NCBI RefSeq assembly: GCF_028606985.1
Contig: NZ_CP117416.1
Span: 2,952,001-3,016,000 of the forward strand
Direction: 5' to 3'
Length of the DNA stretch: 64,000 nucleotides
From: Paenibacillus kyungheensis
GTDB lineage: Bacteria; Bacillota; Bacilli; Paenibacillales; Paenibacillaceae
Part shown: positions 62,091-64,000 of the stretch, piece after piece
How positions within the stretch are numbered: the stretch's first letter is position 1
Layout: each line of letters begins with the position of its first letter
Translations under genes and position numbers: made by a program
The notes under the pieces: generated by a model
What the model saw: the letters and a program-made list of their open reading frames with translations, nothing else
Database searches by the model: none
Told to the model about the DNA's origin: nothing

Positions 62091-63155
62091 TCAACCAAAA
62101 TAACGATGATATAAAGTGCGTGCTTCTGCTATATCTTTTGTACCATGTATCATAACACGACCATCACGGAAAATAACAAAACGCTGTTCATTTGGCATCG
62201 TCATAGATACTAAAAAAGGAGTAACACTCACTTGATTTTCTTCAAGCCTAGCTAAGCGTTGAGCGGTCTGCTCTAGATCTATTATCATTTTTTGTGCTGG
62301 ACGAATCTGTACCGTATCTCTACCGCATAGTACTTCTGTTTTACTTTGACCCGCTTGAGTGAGATGGGGATACGTAGGTTGGCTACCACAAGAAGGACAA
62401 TTTGGCTTGCGTGCACTATTCATTTTGATAGAGACCTGTTCATTATTCCATAAGTCAAATGATAACAATGTACCACGTAATTGATCTGTATTACCACTAA
62501 GAATCTTAATGGCTTCTGTACACTGATGAGCTACAACCATCTGAACAGCAGGAGGAATAATACCTGAAGTATCACAAGTATCTCCTCCAAGTGGTGCAGA
62601 TTCCATTAAGCATTGTAGACAAGGTGTCACTCCGGGAATAATCGTAAATGTAATGCCGTAGCTTCCTACACAACCACCATATATCCAGGGAATATTATAT
62701 TTTTGCGAAATATCATTAATCATTAATCGAGTCTCAAAATTATCTGTCGCATCCATGATCAGATCTACCCCTTTGGCTAGATCATTCATTTCATCAGCCG
62801 TTACGTCTGCAATATGTGCTTCAATAGTTACGTCAGAATTAATCTGTTGTAGACGACGTTGAGCAGCGATAGCTTTGGGCATACGATCTTGAGCATCTTG
62901 TTCTGTAAACAGTTGTTGCCTTTGCAAATTACTCCATTCTACATAATCGCGATCTGCAATAATTACTTTGCCTACTCCTGCACGAACCAGTGTCTCTGCA
63001 GAGCTAGAACCCAAAGCTCCAGCTCCTACAATAAGCACAGTGGCTTCTGTCAAATGTTGCTGACCTTTTTGACCTAAAGGAGTAAATCGCACTTGTCTGG
63101 AGTACCGATTATGTTGTTCTGGTTGTTGATGGTTATTGGTATTATTCACCTTCAA
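62091..63155 (-). CDS. thiF: ThiF/MoeB-family adenylyltransferase (ThiS-activating)
   Basis: 354 residues. An E1-like enzyme that adenylates the C-terminal Gly of the sulfur carrier ThiS. ATP-binding [23 protein letters not shown] and RYSRQVRF at the start, the catalytic Asp region [10 protein letters not shown], and two Cys pairs (CLQC, CPSC) for structural zinc. A C-terminal extension of about 90 residues follows the second pair, longer than the shortest ThiF proteins. TTG start at 63155 overlaps the thiG stop by four bases (TTGA), so translation is coupled. With thiS and thiG it makes the thiazole moiety. Confidence 0.92.
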   Translation of the reverse strand: MKVNNTNNHQQPEQHNRYSRQVRFTPLGQKGQQHLTEATVLIVGAGALGSSSAETLVRAGVGKVIIADRDYVEWSNLQRQQLFTEQDAQDRMPKAIAAQRRLQQINSDVTIEAHIADVTADEMNDLAKGVDLIMDATDNFETRLMINDISQKYNIPWIYGGCVGSYGITFTIIPGVTPCLQCLMESAPLGGDTCDTSGIIPPAVQMVVAHQCTEAIKILSGNTDQLRGTLLSFDLWNNEQVSIKMNSARKPNCPSCGSQPTYPHLTQAGQSKTEVLCGRDTVQIRPAQKMIIDLEQTAQRLARLEENQVSVTPFLVSMTMPNEQRFVIFRDGRVMIHGTKDIAEARTLYHRYFG

Positions 63156-63919
63156 GTCGTGATCATCCCTTCTGCTGGACTGCTCGCCACAGCATACTCA
63201 CGTACAGGAATCATGCCTGCTTCCCTTCCTAATCGTCCTGCTTCTACACCTAGCTTCATAGCTGTTGCCATTTTGACAGGATCCGTTGCGCCAGAGACAG
63301 CACTATTAAGAAGTACCGCATCGGCTCCAAGTTCCATCGCATACGCAGCATCTTTCGGTGAGCGTATACCGGCATCGACAATCACAGGTACAGTCGCTTG
63401 ATCAATAATCCATTGCAACGCCGAAGGATTAAGTATTCCTTTACCGGAACCGATCGGAGAAGCTCCAGGCATAATTGCATGTACACCAAGTTGCTGTAAG
63501 CGTTTGGCTAACATATAATCATCAGAGATATACGGCAGAACAATAAATCCTTCTGCTAGCAAGACTTCACAAGCTTTGACGGTCTCCAAAGGATCAGGTA
63601 AAAGCAACGTATCATCTCCGATAACTTCTACTTTTATCATATCACATAATCCAGAAGCTTTTGCCAGACGTGCTATCCGAATAGCTTCTTCCGCTGTTTT
63701 GGCTCCTGCGGTATTAGGCAATAGTTTATATTTTTTGAGATCTAACATTTCTAGAAAATTCGGTTCATTCACTTGCTCTAGATTCAATCGTCTTACTGCA
63801 AATGTTAGCACTTCTGTGCCTGATGCTTCTACCGCCTGATTCTGAATCTGCAAATCTGTAAACTTCCCTGTGCCTAGTAACAGTCTCGATGTAAATGTAT
63901 GTGTACCTATCGTTAACAA
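63152..63919 (-). CDS. thiG: Thiazole synthase
   Basis: 255 residues. A TIM-barrel enzyme that condenses deoxyxylulose-5-phosphate, dehydroglycine and ThiS-bound sulfur. The TTG start at 63919 gives [20 protein letters not shown], matching B. subtilis ThiG, with GGAGG eight bases upstream. The GTG at 63928 overlaps that ribosome site. Motifs include the Schiff-base Lys in [16 protein letters not shown]-like PIGSGKGI, and [13 protein letters not shown]. It starts one base after the thiS stop. Confidence 0.95.
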   Translation of the reverse strand: MLTIGTHTFTSRLLLGTGKFTDLQIQNQAVEASGTEVLTFAVRRLNLEQVNEPNFLEMLDLKKYKLLPNTAGAKTAEEAIRIARLAKASGLCDMIKVEVIGDDTLLLPDPLETVKACEVLLAEGFIVLPYISDDYMLAKRLQQLGVHAIMPGASPIGSGKGILNPSALQWIIDQATVPVIVDAGIRSPKDAAYAMELGADAVLLNSAVSGATDPVKMATAMKLGVEAGRLGREAGMIPVREYAVASSPAEGMITT

Positions 63920-63920
63920 A

Positions 63921-64000
63921 TCAGCCACCTCCTACAAAATGTACAATCTCTAATATATCTTTTTCTGCCAGTGTAATATGCGGATGTTCTTCTTTTTGCA
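63921..64000 (-). CDS. thiS: Sulfur carrier protein ThiS (C-terminal part; runs off the window)
   Basis: The last 26 codons are visible on the minus strand and read [18 protein letters not shown] before the stop. The terminal Gly-Gly is the site of thiocarboxylation, and the EIVHFVGGG ending is typical of ThiS. The N-terminus, and any upstream thiO/thiazole operon promoter or riboswitch, lie beyond position 64000. Confidence 0.92.
   Translation of the reverse strand, partial: QKEEHPHITLAEKDILEIVHFVGGG

Noticed and set aside
1-64000. CRISPR array, prophage or insertion sequence
   Set aside because: No regularly spaced direct repeats, transposase, integrase or phage structural genes were seen.

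Overview
This 64 kb window looks like chromosome from a low-GC Gram-positive bacterium (Bacillota), most probably Paenibacillus or a close relative. I infer this from gene content only. Supporting signs are Shine-Dalgarno sequences close to GGAGG before nearly every gene, frequent GTG and TTG starts, YesM/YesN-type two-component regulation of a sugar ABC transporter without its own ATPase, a copper-amine-oxidase-type stalk domain protein, Bacillus-type pdhABCD, and recognisable Fur, Zur and sigma-W sites. I see no prophage, transposase, CRISPR array, rRNA or canonical tRNA gene.

Layout. 0-4 kb: a PspA stress protein behind a perfect sigma-W promoter, a secreted protein with a duplicated helical module, and an Old Yellow Enzyme (namA). 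4-8 kb: a polar amino acid ABC transporter whose binding protein and permease are fused, divergent from an M20D amidohydrolase. 8-11 kb: an unusual Ser/His/Gly-tailed membrane protein and an MFS transporter. 11-18 kb: a sugar ABC system (lipoprotein, two permeases) with its sensor kinase and AraC-type regulator. 18-20 kb: a sulfotransferase and a Fur-controlled iron-binding lipoprotein. 20-24 kb: a bacterial Ro60 protein (rsr), two tandem Y RNAs folded as permuted tRNA mimics, and two divergent WYL-domain proteins. 24-31 kb: small membrane or secreted proteins of unknown role, an NTF2-like protein with an AraC regulator, and a large PAS hybrid kinase.

31-45 kb: a zinc-ribbon-like hypothetical, glgB-glgA divergent from glgC, a five-gene operon (PhnC-like ATPase, FG-GAP lipoprotein, response regulator, sensor kinase, double acetyltransferase), and an MFS pump divergent from an ArsR-like regulator and a HAD phosphatase. 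45-54 kb: topB behind a leader with attenuator-like hairpins, gltD, thyA-dfrA, a cysteine-poor L33 gene and a Zur-boxed CobW/ZagA GTPase. 54-60 kb: pdhABCD and an esterase. 60-64 kb: thiN, then thiS(partial)-thiG-thiF and a GrpB-family gene.

How they work together. Recognisable modules are pyruvate-to-acetyl-CoA conversion, glycogen synthesis, thymidylate/folate metabolism (thyA makes dihydrofolate and dfrA recycles it), thiazole synthesis for thiamine, and zinc- and iron-limitation responses. The most distinctive region is 19.9-24.0 kb: Ro protein, two tRNA-mimicking Y RNAs and a WYL regulator pair sharing one divergent control region. I read it as an RNA quality-control or RNA-damage response module.
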